From the NCBI GenBank assembly GCA_034435015.1, contig DAOTYH010000108.1:1-64000 (forward strand): a stretch of 64,000 nt of DNA. Direction: 5' to 3'. Origin of the DNA: DAOTYH01 sp034435015 (lineage in GTDB: Bacteria; Chloroflexota; Anaerolineae; Aggregatilineales; UBA3940). Positions 49,985 to 57,908 of this stretch are shown in pieces (the first letter of the stretch is position 1; each line of letters starts with the position of its first letter). The translations under genes were made by a program, and so were the position numbers. Under the pieces are notes generated by a model. It ran no database searches, was not told where the DNA came from, and was given only the letters and a program-made list of their open reading frames with translations.

Positions 49985-50566
49985 ATGAAGCATCATAAAG
50001 GGCGTATTGAGGTAATCTGTGGCAGTATGTTCAGCGGCAAATCGGAGGAATTGATCCGCCGTGTGAGACGTGCGCGTATTGCCCGTCAGACGGTTCAGGT
50101 TTTCAAGCACAGCTTTGATACCCGCTACGCAGTCAACAGTGTCAACTCGCATGATGGCAGTGCCGCCGATGCCCTTGCAGTAGGTCATGCGAGGGACATT
50201 TTGTCCCTGACCGGCGAGGATACGACGGTGGTTGCCATTGACGAAGCTCAGTTCTTTGATCAGACCATTGTGGATGTCTGCCGTCAGCTTGCCGAACGGG
50301 GTGTGCGGGTTATTGTGGCCGGCCTGGACCTTGATTTCCGCGGCGAGCCTTTTGGGCCGATGCCTGACCTGATGGCTCAGGCTGAGCAGGTAGATAAGCT
50401 CCATGCTATTTGTGTGGTCTGCGGCGAGGAGGCCTCCCGCTCTCAGCGCCTGATCAACGGTCAGCCGGCCAGTTATAACGACCCTGTGATCATGGTCGGT
50501 GCGCAGGAATCTTATGAGGCGCGTTGCCGCAACTGCCACGTTGTGCCGGGGCGTCCCGCCAATTAG
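49985..50566 (+). CDS. tdk: Thymidine kinase (type II)
   Basis: Tdk phosphorylates thymidine with ATP in the salvage pathway. The 193-residue protein has the P-loop GSMFSGKSEELIRRVRRA, VVAIDEAQFFD (Walker B), GLDLDFRGEPFGPMP and the zinc-binding CVVCG...CRNCH. GAGGAG lies 7-10 nt before the ATG. The hpt gene follows, so both are nucleoside/base salvage enzymes. Confidence 0.95.
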   Translation: MKHHKGRIEVICGSMFSGKSEELIRRVRRARIARQTVQVFKHSFDTRYAVNSVNSHDGSAADALAVGHARDILSLTGEDTTVVAIDEAQFFDQTIVDVCRQLAERGVRVIVAGLDLDFRGEPFGPMPDLMAQAEQVDKLHAICVVCGEEASRSQRLINGQPASYNDPVIMVGAQESYEARCRNCHVVPGRPAN

Positions 50567-50585
50567 CCTGGTCAGCGGCCTGCCG

Positions 50586-50591
50586 TATAAT
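50586..50591 (+). promoter_or_regulatory. -10 element of hpt
   Basis: A TATAAT 39 nt upstream of the hpt ATG, with TTAGCC at 17-bp spacing as a weak -35 (50563-50568). Confidence 0.4.
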
Positions 50592-50629
50592 ACATGAATA
50601 TCGAATCTGACCTTTGCAGGAGGTGGCCC

Positions 50630-51202
50630 ATGCCTGCTCCTCCCTATCAGGAGCTGTTGGATTATGTTCTGATTGATGCAGAGCGTCTTCAAGCACGCAT
50701 TGCTGAACTAGGGAAGCAGATCTCTTCGGACTACCAGCATGATAATGACCTCATCCTGATCGGAATCCTCAAGGGCAGTCTGTTGTTTATGTCTGACCTG
50801 ATGCGTCACATCACGGTTGCCCACACAATTGACTTCATGGATGTCACATCCTATGGGGCGGGTGTTCGCTCATCTACCGGTATGGTGCGTATTTTGATGG
50901 ACTTGCAGGTCCCTATTGAGAAGCGCAATGTGCTTATTGTCGAAGACATTATCGATTCAGGGCGCACATTGGAGTACGTCCTGCGCCTGCTGGGTGCACG
51001 CAGGCCAGCCAGCCTGCGTGTCTGCACTCTGCTGGACAAGTTTGAGCGCCGCGAGGTGATCATCCCAGTGGATTACACGGGCTTCAAGATACCGAACGTA
51101 TTCGTGTTCGGTTATGGCCTGGACATTGATGAGTATTACCGCAACCTGCCCTTTATTGGCGTTGTCAAGCCTGAGGCAGCGATCAACTTCATCAATGGTT
51201 GA
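50630..51202 (+). CDS. hpt: Hypoxanthine phosphoribosyltransferase
   Basis: Hpt converts hypoxanthine (and guanine) plus PRPP to IMP/GMP. The 190-residue protein shows LIGILKGSLLFMSDLMRHI, MDVTSYG and the PRPP motif VLIVEDIIDSGRTLEYVL. The ATG at 50630 has AGGAGG 7 nt upstream; an upstream ATG (50594) has no ribosome site. The stop overlaps a TTG start of the cca gene (TTGA). In Firmicutes hpt often sits near tilS and ftsH, which are not here. Confidence 0.94.
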   Translation: MPAPPYQELLDYVLIDAERLQARIAELGKQISSDYQHDNDLILIGILKGSLLFMSDLMRHITVAHTIDFMDVTSYGAGVRSSTGMVRILMDLQVPIEKRNVLIVEDIIDSGRTLEYVLRLLGARRPASLRVCTLLDKFERREVIIPVDYTGFKIPNVFVFGYGLDIDEYYRNLPFIGVVKPEAAINFING

Positions 51203-52776
51203 CTGGCGAGACACGGCGGTTGCAAGTCGTGAGCCTTGAACCTGTTGCTCCATCTCGTCCCCTTAGCTGGCCTCCTCTGGTCAGGCGGATTGCAGGTCTT
51301 GCCACGGACCCCTCACGTCTGTATCTGGTTGGCGGAGTTGTGCGTGATGCCCTGCGGGGGTTGTTTTCCCATGACCTTGATCTTGCGACACCTGACGATG
51401 GGCTGGTGGTAGCCCGCCGCCTCGCTGATGCATTAGGTGGGGCATACTATCCGGTTGATCCATCTCGTCATACCGGGCGGATCCTCCTTGACGAGCCGGA
51501 AGGCCGGATCGCGGTGGATGTAGCCAGCTTCCGAGGGGGTGATCTGCTGGCTGATCTACAAGAACGTGATTTCACCGTCAACGCGATGGCAGTTCGCTTG
51601 AGTGATCTTGCCCGCCTGATTGACCCGCTTGGCGGGCAAAGGGACTTGCTTGTCCTGAAACTGTTGCGCCAGTGCGGCCCAACCAGCATTGCCGATGACC
51701 CAATCAGGGCTTTACGGGCTGTACGGCATTCACTTCAGTTTGGCCTGCGTATGGAGCCTGCTACCCGCGAGGCCGTCCGGTCAGCCGCTTCATTGTTGTT
51801 GGATGAGAGAGGCGGCCTGCGCCAATCGGAGCGTGCCCGCGATGAGCTATTCAAGATGCTCTCGGCGCCCCGCCCTGCCTCAGCGTTGCGTCTCCTGAAT
51901 GCGCTTGGCCTGCTTGCGCCGTTATGTCCGTTTCCCCTGCCTCCTGCTGAGATGCTGGCAAAGCGTCTGGCTGTAGTGGAACGACTGACTGACTTGTTGG
52001 CGATCATTAGTCCTCTGCGTGACGATGACACTGCCGCTGATCTGATGCTGGGCGTGGCCGTGATGGTGCTGGATCGCTATCGTCGTCAGCTTCAGGAATA
52101 CCTTAGCCGATCCTTTGCCGAAGGGCGTTCTTTACCTGCTTTGTTGTTGCTTTCGGCCCTCAGCCCCATGACAGTATCTTCCGCGAGAGGGTGGGAAGAG
52201 CGGCTTCGCCTGTCACGCGACGAAGGGCGGCTACTTGCTTTGCTGGAACAGTCCCGCCGTGTTGATCTTATTGCTCATCCCCCGCTGGATGACAGAGCCA
52301 TCTTCCGTTACTTTCACAAGGTGGGTGAGACAGGTATAGGCGGGGTCCTGCTGACACTGGCAGAATATCTAGCCGGACAACAATCTTTTGTAGCAACTCC
52401 GGAAGAATGGGGGCGCCTGCTGGTTGATGACGGCCAGCACACTGCCCGCCAGCGAGACTTTGTAGCAACTCCGGAAGAATGGGGGCGTCTGTTGGAGGCT
52501 GTTGCGGCGCCCTTGCTTGAGGGATTTTTCCGCCGTCATCAGGAGGTGGTAACACCCCCTCCCCTGTTGACCGGCGATGACTTGGTCCGTGAGCTGGGGC
52601 TGAGGCCAGGGCCGGTTGTCGGGCAACTGCTGGAGCGGTTACTGGAAGAGCAGGCGGCTGGAACGGTTCGCACAAAGATACAGGCGCTTCGATTGGCAAA
52701 ACGCCTGCTTGATGAACTAAATGACGTTCTCAGTGCCGACCGGCACGATACTCGTCCTCCAGGATGCTCATCATGA
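51199..52776 (+). CDS. cca: CCA-adding enzyme / poly(A) polymerase family tRNA nucleotidyltransferase
   Basis: The 525-residue enzyme of the class II nucleotidyltransferase family adds or repairs the CCA end of tRNA. It has LVGGVVRDALRGLFSHDLDLATPDD (GG motif and DxD), RDFTVNAMAVRLSDLARLIDPLGG and DDPIRALRAVRHSLQFGLRMEP. Start codon TTG at 51199 overlaps the hpt stop; TTG 51220 and GTG 51229 are alternatives. Residues about 397-408 and 421-432 are an exact copy of the peptide FVATPEEWGRLL, encoded by a 29-bp direct repeat. The 3' end overlaps the convergent GNAT gene by 47 bp. Confidence 0.88.
   Translation: MTGETRRLQVVSLEPVAPSRPLSWPPLVRRIAGLATDPSRLYLVGGVVRDALRGLFSHDLDLATPDDGLVVARRLADALGGAYYPVDPSRHTGRILLDEPEGRIAVDVASFRGGDLLADLQERDFTVNAMAVRLSDLARLIDPLGGQRDLLVLKLLRQCGPTSIADDPIRALRAVRHSLQFGLRMEPATREAVRSAASLLLDERGGLRQSERARDELFKMLSAPRPASALRLLNALGLLAPLCPFPLPPAEMLAKRLAVVERLTDLLAIISPLRDDDTAADLMLGVAVMVLDRYRRQLQEYLSRSFAEGRSLPALLLLSALSPMTVSSARGWEERLRLSRDEGRLLALLEQSRRVDLIAHPPLDDRAIFRYFHKVGETGIGGVLLTLAEYLAGQQSFVATPEEWGRLLVDDGQHTARQRDFVATPEEWGRLLEAVAAPLLEGFFRRHQEVVTPPPLLTGDDLVRELGLRPGPVVGQLLERLLEEQAAGTVRTKIQALRLAKRLLDELNDVLSADRHDTRPPGCSS
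52387..52487 (+). repeat. Paired 29-bp direct repeats inside cca
   Basis: Identical 29-bp units at 52387-52415 and 52459-52487, spaced 72 bp start-to-start. The match extends to about 37 bp with two synonymous transitions. Both encode FVATPEEWGRLL in the same frame; the 43-bp sequence between them is not repeated. Confidence 0.9.
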
Positions 52777-53290
52777 TCACATCATGGTAAGCATGGTTGC
52801 AGAAGTATCCGTCCCGCATCACACCTTCACGCTGAAAGCCCATTCTCTCGTAGAAGCGGATGGCTTGCTCGTTGAAGTCGAACACCCCTAGGGAGATACG
52901 GTGCAGGTTGAGTGTTCCGAAGCCATAGTCAAGCAGTAACTGCATGATCTCAGAACCGTATCCCTTGCCCCACTCTTTGTGATCGCCGACCTCGATGCTG
53001 ATGTCGGCTGTCCGCCAGACATGGTCAATCCGCAGGAATCCGCCGTCACCAATGATTCTGTTGTCCTCAAGCAAGGCGAATACAAACCATATCCGTTGCC
53101 TGTCCTGATAGACACGCTCAAGCCATTCCTGTTGGGCGGCCCGGCTCATGGGCAGGAACTCCCCAATGACGGTTCGTATGTCAGGGTCGTTGACCCAGCG
53201 GCGGATCACATCGAGGTCTTCCGGCTCGATGGGACGCAGATAGACCCGCTTGCCTATAAGGAACTTGACGGGGGCGTGCGTATCCGTCAC
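52730..53290 (-). CDS. GNAT-family N-acetyltransferase (RimJ/RimL-like)
   Basis: A 186-residue acetyltransferase. It shows VYLRPIEPEDLDVIRRWVNDPDI at the start, FALLEDNRIIGDGGFLRIDHVWRTADISIEVGDHKEWGKGYGSEIM with the acetyl-CoA-binding Q/RxxGxG/A region, and AIRFYERMGFQREGVMRDGYF. It may acetylate ribosomal-protein N-termini, an antibiotic or another amine. Its stop codon lies inside cca (47-bp overlap on opposite strands). It starts 4 bp downstream of the zinc-ribbon gene. Confidence 0.87.
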   Translation of the reverse strand: MTDTHAPVKFLIGKRVYLRPIEPEDLDVIRRWVNDPDIRTVIGEFLPMSRAAQQEWLERVYQDRQRIWFVFALLEDNRIIGDGGFLRIDHVWRTADISIEVGDHKEWGKGYGSEIMQLLLDYGFGTLNLHRISLGVFDFNEQAIRFYERMGFQREGVMRDGYFCNHAYHDVIMMSILEDEYRAGRH

Positions 53291-53294
53291 CTTG

Positions 53295-53597
53295 CTAAGG
53301 CCCTACTTCGACTACGAGCGGCTCATAGCGGCAGGTACAGCCGTCAGGGCAGGAACAACCTTCGATGGGCAGTACGGGGATGCGATCTTGATCCTTAGGG
53401 TAGGTCCCCTGTGCACGCCGGCAGGCTGGGCAGGCATGGGCTGGCGCTACGATGTACACCGCGTTGGCCCGTGGACTTTCTAGAATCCGTCTGAGGGCCT
53501 GAGCGGTGACTGAGTCAACCGAGAGGTCAGCCCCGCACTTAGGGCATATAAGGATGTGATCATCTGTTTTGGTGTGGCACTTAGCACATTCGCGCAT
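53295..53597 (-). CDS. Small cysteine-rich zinc-ribbon protein
   Basis: A 100-residue protein with ten cysteines: C4/C7 and C18/C21 form an N-terminal zinc ribbon, C56/C59 a CPAC pair, and C81/C83/C87/C89 a CSCPDGCTC cluster. The middle (AQALRRILESPRANAVYIVA) is a helix-strand segment. No family is recognised; it could hold two zinc ions or an Fe-S site. AAGGAG lies 8 nt before the ATG. It precedes the GNAT gene by 4 bp in one transcript. Confidence 0.72.
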   Translation of the reverse strand: MRECAKCHTKTDDHILICPKCGADLSVDSVTAQALRRILESPRANAVYIVAPAHACPACRRAQGTYPKDQDRIPVLPIEGCSCPDGCTCRYEPLVVEVGP

Positions 53598-53678
53598 GGA
53601 GAGGCTCCTTGTGGTGATCAGTTCGGTAGTATTCTACCACCCGTGCTTGCAAACCTGAAAGAGGAAATGGCTGTATCC

Positions 53679-54242
53679 TCAGCCGGGCCGCTCGTAGAAG
53701 CACAGCATGGTGTTTCCATATCGGCGTTGATCATAGAGCCGCAGATGCTTGAGAGGGACTTCCTCCATCTCTTTTGGGTCAATCTGGACAATGGCGATAC
53801 CGTCAGGCAGAAGCCAGTCAGGGCGTTTGTCAATCGCTTCGAGAGCTTTGCGCCACAGGCCTTTGTACTGAGGGGGGGCAATGTAGATCACCTCAAAACC
53901 ATCTTCTTCAGTGGGATCGTTGCTTAAGAAGGTGAAGGCATCTTCGCGGCGTACCTCTGCACTCTCTTCAAGGCCGGTCAGACGCAGGTTTTCGTGGATG
54001 GTCTGAATAGCCGCCCGGCTGGTGTCTAGAAACAGACACCATTCTGCCCCCCGGCTGAGTGCCTCAATCCCCACACTTCCTGTGCCGGCAAAGAGATCGA
54101 GCCAACGGGTATCCTGTACCAACGATCCCAAAATGTTGAAAAGGTTCTCTTTGACCCGATCCATGATCGGCCTTGTGGTCTCGCCGGGGACTGGCTTCAG
54201 GCGGCGGCCTTTGGCCTTGCCTGCAATGACTCGTATGGGCAT
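53679..54242 (-). CDS. rsmD: 16S rRNA (guanine966-N2)-methyltransferase-like
   Basis: A 187-residue SAM-dependent RNA methyltransferase. It has IRVIAGKAKGRRLKPVPGETTRPIMDRVKENLFNILG at the start, the SAM site LDLFAGTGSVGIEALSRGA (49-67), and at motif IV IYIAPPQYKG. The typical DPPY is altered to APPQ (122-125). Such altered motif IV may be lineage-specific or may indicate changed target amine chemistry. It is 9 bp downstream of the TPR gene. coaD, the usual neighbour of rsmD, is elsewhere in this window (9008-9535). Confidence 0.88.
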   Translation of the reverse strand: MPIRVIAGKAKGRRLKPVPGETTRPIMDRVKENLFNILGSLVQDTRWLDLFAGTGSVGIEALSRGAEWCLFLDTSRAAIQTIHENLRLTGLEESAEVRREDAFTFLSNDPTEEDGFEVIYIAPPQYKGLWRKALEAIDKRPDWLLPDGIAIVQIDPKEMEEVPLKHLRLYDQRRYGNTMLCFYERPG

Positions 54243-54251
54243 GGCTCGATC

Positions 54252-55031
54252 CTAGTTCAATGGTATCTGGCAGATGTTGCCGCGTGGTAGATTGTAACGT
54301 GCTCCTCCCCCTACCACGCCTTCGGCCTCAACGCGGACGACATATCGGACTTCTGTGCCGGGCTGAGTGACCTCAACCGTCCCCTGCGCACCCGGCGCCA
54401 GCCTGTGCAGGAACTCCTCCTGCCCTTCCGGGCCTTGCAAGAGATCAATCGTGAAGCCCGTGTTGTTCACAAAGATAGCCGTCGTTTGATCACCGCCTGT
54501 GAGCGTGCAGGCAGGCACACCGAAATTGATAGGCCGAGGGGATGGGGTAGGGGGAGGCCCTTCGATGCCTAGAAATCCGGAAATAGCCCCTGTTGCAAAC
54601 AGCACAGCCGTCCCCGCTATTGCCAGGAGCGCAAGCGTCCCTGCCGCCAGCATGATACGAGCCTCACTGAAGACAGGCGGAGAAACAACCTCAGAATGAT
54701 CCTGAGCAGGAGGTACAGCGACCAGCCCCTCGCGTGATTCGAGGGCCTCCATGATGGGCCGCTCTAGTCCGCCCGGCGGGGTAGGGCGTGCAACCTGTCG
54801 TTCGATGTCGGCCAGCATCTGACGGGCCTCAGTGTGATCGGGAAGCAGGCGTAGCACTTGCCGCAGGCAGTGAGATTTTTGTTCAGGGTCACTCAGCACA
54901 GCGGCCAGATACCACCAGGCGGCGGCATTATCTGGTTGCTCGCGGACCAGATCGCCAAACAGGCGGCGTGCCTCGCGCCTGTGCCCTGCCCGTAACGCCT
55001 CGATGCCAGCTTGCAGTGGGTCATCACTCAT
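54252..55031 (-). CDS. TPR protein with one membrane helix and an exported domain
   Basis: About 259 residues. The N-terminal part contains tetratricopeptide-like repeats (DPLQAGIEALRAGHRREARRLFGDLVREQPDNAAAWWYLAAVLSDPEQKSHCLRQVLRLLPDHTEARQML). A membrane helix follows at about 133-158, and then a Pro-rich spacer (PPPTPSPRP) with a beta-rich C-terminal domain predicted outside (ACTLTGGDQTTAIFVNNTGF...GTEVRYVVRVEAEG). It seems to sense or scaffold across the membrane. Start at 55031 (MSDDPLQ) is preferred over 55067. Confidence 0.72.
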   Translation of the reverse strand: MSDDPLQAGIEALRAGHRREARRLFGDLVREQPDNAAAWWYLAAVLSDPEQKSHCLRQVLRLLPDHTEARQMLADIERQVARPTPPGGLERPIMEALESREGLVAVPPAQDHSEVVSPPVFSEARIMLAAGTLALLAIAGTAVLFATGAISGFLGIEGPPPTPSPRPINFGVPACTLTGGDQTTAIFVNNTGFTIDLLQGPEGQEEFLHRLAPGAQGTVEVTQPGTEVRYVVRVEAEGVVGGGARYNLPRGNICQIPLN

Positions 55032-55098
55032 ATAGTCTAGGATACGCCAATCTAGGTAAATCACCAAACGAAGTCCTGTAGCGGGCAGAACAGGGTCA

Positions 55099-55128
55099 TT
55101 GCATGTGTCCCCTGTGGCGTGCTATACT
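55099..55128 (+). promoter_or_regulatory. Promoter of the YbhN-led glycan cluster
   Basis: TTGCAT (55099-55104) and TATACT (55123-55128) are separated by 18 bp, 4/6 and 5/6 to consensus. A hairpin GTGGGGC/GCCCCAC (55139-55145, 55150-55156) follows in the leader. Confidence 0.5.
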
Positions 55129-55138
55129 CCCCCCGCAG

Positions 55139-55156
55139 GTGGGGCGCAGGCCCCAC
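55139..55156 (+). promoter_or_regulatory. Leader hairpin of the glycan cluster
   Basis: A perfect 7-bp stem (GTGGGGC/GCCCCAC, GCAG loop) lies just after the predicted start of transcription and is followed by TCTTGTT. It may act as an attenuator or as a 5' stabilising element. Confidence 0.4.
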
Positions 55157-55175
55157 TCTTGTTAGGATGGATCGC

Positions 55176-56213
55176 ATGAAACGCTGGTACACATTGCTGG
55201 CAGGGTTGCTTATCAGTGTAGTAGCGCTCTACCTTGCTTTCCGGCAGGCTGATTTTGGTGAAGTCTGGCTTGCCCTTCAGACGGCACGTTATGGTCTTGT
55301 AGCGCTCTCTTTCGCCCTGTTTGTGGTGACCGTTGTCTTACGCGGTCTGCGCTGGAGTGTGCTGACACAGGGGCGTCTGTCCGCTTGGGAGTGCTTCTGG
55401 CTGTTCAACATAGGCTTTTTGTTCAACGACATTCTGCCGGCCCGGCTGGGTGAGATCGCGCGGGCATTTCTGGCAGGGCGCAAACAAGGGATGCACTTCT
55501 CAAGCGCACTGTCCAGCATTGTGGTTGAGCGCTTATTTGATATGGTGTCAGTGGTAGTGTTGTTCGGCATCGTGTTGATCGGTCTCGACCTGCCCGGTTG
55601 GGCCGCCAGCGCGGGGGCCGGCATGGGGGCGATGGCTGTAGCAGGAATCCTCATCTTGGCTTATGCCGCCAGACGGCCAGCTAAAGCGCTTCGGCTGGGG
55701 TCTAAGATACTATCCTTTATCCCCGGCGTCACGGCGGAGAAGGCATCTGCCTTCCTGCAGCCATTTGTTGAGGGGCTGGGCGGCGTCTCAAGCCTGCGCA
55801 CGTTTACAGCGGGCATGGGGCTTTCGATCTTTGCGTGGCTGGCTTCAGGTGTCAATGCATGGACGCTGATGCTGGCTTTCTGGCGTCCTTCTGAAGTGCC
55901 GCTCATTATGGGCCAGCTTGCAGTAGCGGCGGCTGGGCTTGGGATCGCTGTGCCCGCCGCGCCGTCTGGTGTGGGGCCTTTCCATGCGGCTGTGATTGGT
56001 GTCCTGACCGCTGTCGGCTATAACGCTGACGTTAGTCGTGGCTATGCCTTTGTGCTTCATGCAATGAATGTAGTGGTCACAGCACTGTTTGGCGGGTTAG
56101 GTCTGATGAGAGAGGGGATTAGTTTCGGCGAGGTAGCCCGTGCGGCTCAGTCTCTGCGTGAAAGTTCCTCCCCTGCAGAACCGGATTCTCAACTGGAGGT
56201 ACCCCCTTCATGA
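55176..56213 (+). CDS. YbhN/LPG-synthase-type membrane protein (UPF0104, putative flippase)
   Basis: About 345 residues with seven or more membrane segments. It matches the lysylphosphatidylglycerol-synthase transmembrane-region family: FLFNDILPARLGEIARAFLAGRKQGMHFSSALSSIVVERLFDMVSVVVLFG and IAVPAAPSGVGPFHAAVIGVL. Members lacking the soluble synthase part are thought to move glycolipid intermediates. The ATG at 55176 (AGGATGG upstream) fits the first membrane helix. ATGA overlap with the VanZ-like gene. Confidence 0.85.
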   Translation: MKRWYTLLAGLLISVVALYLAFRQADFGEVWLALQTARYGLVALSFALFVVTVVLRGLRWSVLTQGRLSAWECFWLFNIGFLFNDILPARLGEIARAFLAGRKQGMHFSSALSSIVVERLFDMVSVVVLFGIVLIGLDLPGWAASAGAGMGAMAVAGILILAYAARRPAKALRLGSKILSFIPGVTAEKASAFLQPFVEGLGGVSSLRTFTAGMGLSIFAWLASGVNAWTLMLAFWRPSEVPLIMGQLAVAAAGLGIAVPAAPSGVGPFHAAVIGVLTAVGYNADVSRGYAFVLHAMNVVVTALFGGLGLMREGISFGEVARAAQSLRESSSPAEPDSQLEVPPS

Positions 56214-56728
56214 AACTCTTTCGCAAGCAATGGTTTCTCTGGTTGAGTGTGGTGTTAATTGTGCTGTGCCTGACCGTGATTGCGCTGGGAAATCCTGGCC
56301 GTCCGTCTGCACGGCCTCATATCCGGCTTAACCCTATCCCTGAGTATATGGATGCCTTCAGCGATCTATCGAGGGGCGGACGCGCCACTCGGGATGCTTT
56401 GATCTTCTTGGTCTTTAACGGGCTGGGCAACATTGTGGTATTTATCCCTCTGGGGGCGGCATTGTATGCCGCTTTGCGTCATATGCAGGGAAACCGCCTT
56501 CTGCTGGTCACGTTGGCAGGTGCCCAGATCAGCCTATTCTTTGAATTGGTTCAGCTCTGGATGCCTGGGCGCGTCACCGCGACCGACGATCTGATCACAA
56601 ACACAGTTGGGACTTTCGTTGGGGCGCTGGTTGCCCAGCTTCTGTGGTATTGGTGGCGCAGGCGCCGTAGTGCCTTACAGATGGCTGTTTCACGGGCGTA
56701 TCCCGTTTCATCGGGCAAGGTAAAATGA
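56210..56728 (+). CDS. VanZ-like membrane protein
   Basis: A 172-residue membrane protein with four or five helices. It carries GLGNIVVFIPLGAALYAALR and SLFFELVQLWMPGRVTATDDLITNTVGTFVGALVA, the signature of the VanZ-like family. VanZ gives low-level teicoplanin resistance in enterococci, but most homologues are of unknown function. It overlaps both neighbours by 4 bp, so it belongs to the glycan operon. Confidence 0.88.
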   Translation: MKLFRKQWFLWLSVVLIVLCLTVIALGNPGRPSARPHIRLNPIPEYMDAFSDLSRGGRATRDALIFLVFNGLGNIVVFIPLGAALYAALRHMQGNRLLLVTLAGAQISLFFELVQLWMPGRVTATDDLITNTVGTFVGALVAQLLWYWWRRRRSALQMAVSRAYPVSSGKVK

Positions 56729-57900
56729 CGGGTGATCCACTTAAGATACTGATTGCGTTGCAGTATTATATTCCGCACCGTACCGGCTTCACCCTGCACG
56801 TCCAGCGTGTTGCGGAAGGGTTGGCCGCACGCGGCCATCAGGTGACTGTCCTGACTGCCCGCTATAACCCCGCTCTGCCCCGTGATGAGCAGGTTATCAA
56901 TGGGGTGAGGGTGATCCGGCTGTGGGCGCCTATTCGCGTAACGCGGGGGATGATCATGCCTGCCTATCCTTGGGCCGCCTTACGCTTGGTGCAGATGCAC
57001 GATGTGGTCAGTCTCCACACCCCGACATTGGAGACAGCCCTCTATGCTGTGTATACAAAGTTGTTCAGGAGGGGGCTGGTCATCACCCATCATGGTGATC
57101 TGATCCTGCCTCGCGGGGCATTTAACCGTTTTGTGGAATGGACAACCTTTCAGCTTTATAAGGCGGCAGGGAGGGCCGCCCATCGCATCCTTGCCTACAG
57201 CAAGGACTATGCCGATAACTCCTATTACATCCGACCTTTTCGCGATAAGACTTCGGTCGTCTATCCGCCGATTGTTACGCCTCCCCCCAACCCGCAACGT
57301 GTCGAAGAGTTGCGTGCTGAATGGCTGTCGGGGACCAACGGCTCTGCCCGCCTGATCGGGTATGCCGGACGCTTTGTTGAAGAAAAGCGACCGGATATTT
57401 TGATCCAGTCGCTCCCCTACATTCACAGCAAGTACCCTGGCTCACGGATTGTCTTTGCCGGTCAGTATGACATCAAGTATGAGGGATTCTATGAACGCAA
57501 CCTGCCCCTGATTAACCAGTATCGCGACAATCTGATCTTTCTGGGATTGCTGGGCGACTCGCAGTCGGTTTCCGACTTCTACGCGGCCTGCGATGTACTG
57601 GCATTGCCCAGCGATACAGAATGCTTTGCAATGGTGCAGGTGGAAGCCATGCGTTGTGGTACTCCCGTGGTAGCCACGAACATCCCCGGCGCGCGTGAAC
57701 CGATCCGGGTGACAGGTATGGGCATCCTTGTCCCTCCCCGCGATCCACAAGCTATGGGTGAGGCTATTGTGCAGGTGCTGGACAATCGGGCAGAATACGT
57801 CAAGCCGTTTCCTATCATTGATGCCGCCTTCAATTTTGAGGAGACTCTCAACCGCTACGAGCGGCATCTGAGGAGCGCTGTCGAAGCGGCTAAGAGGTAG
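56725..57900 (+). CDS. Glycosyltransferase family 4
   Basis: A 391-residue GT-B enzyme with retaining GT4 features: N-terminal LKILIALQYYIPHRTGFTLHVQRVAEGLAARGHQVTVLTARYN (donor/acceptor fold), HHGDLILPRG, YAGRFVEEKRPDILIQSLPYIHSKYP, and the E(x)7E region DTECFAMVQVEAMRCGTPVVATNIPGAREPI. It likely adds a hexose to a lipid- or polymer-linked acceptor in the cytoplasm. The ATG overlaps the VanZ-like stop. Confidence 0.92.
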   Translation: MTGDPLKILIALQYYIPHRTGFTLHVQRVAEGLAARGHQVTVLTARYNPALPRDEQVINGVRVIRLWAPIRVTRGMIMPAYPWAALRLVQMHDVVSLHTPTLETALYAVYTKLFRRGLVITHHGDLILPRGAFNRFVEWTTFQLYKAAGRAAHRILAYSKDYADNSYYIRPFRDKTSVVYPPIVTPPPNPQRVEELRAEWLSGTNGSARLIGYAGRFVEEKRPDILIQSLPYIHSKYPGSRIVFAGQYDIKYEGFYERNLPLINQYRDNLIFLGLLGDSQSVSDFYAACDVLALPSDTECFAMVQVEAMRCGTPVVATNIPGAREPIRVTGMGILVPPRDPQAMGEAIVQVLDNRAEYVKPFPIIDAAFNFEETLNRYERHLRSAVEAAKR

Positions 57901-57908
57901 TTCCTTAT

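Noticed and set aside
52387..52487. CRISPR-like repeat-spacer-repeat (29-bp repeats, 43-bp spacer) in cca
   Set aside because: Only two units, both translated in frame inside a conserved gene, and no cas gene in the window.
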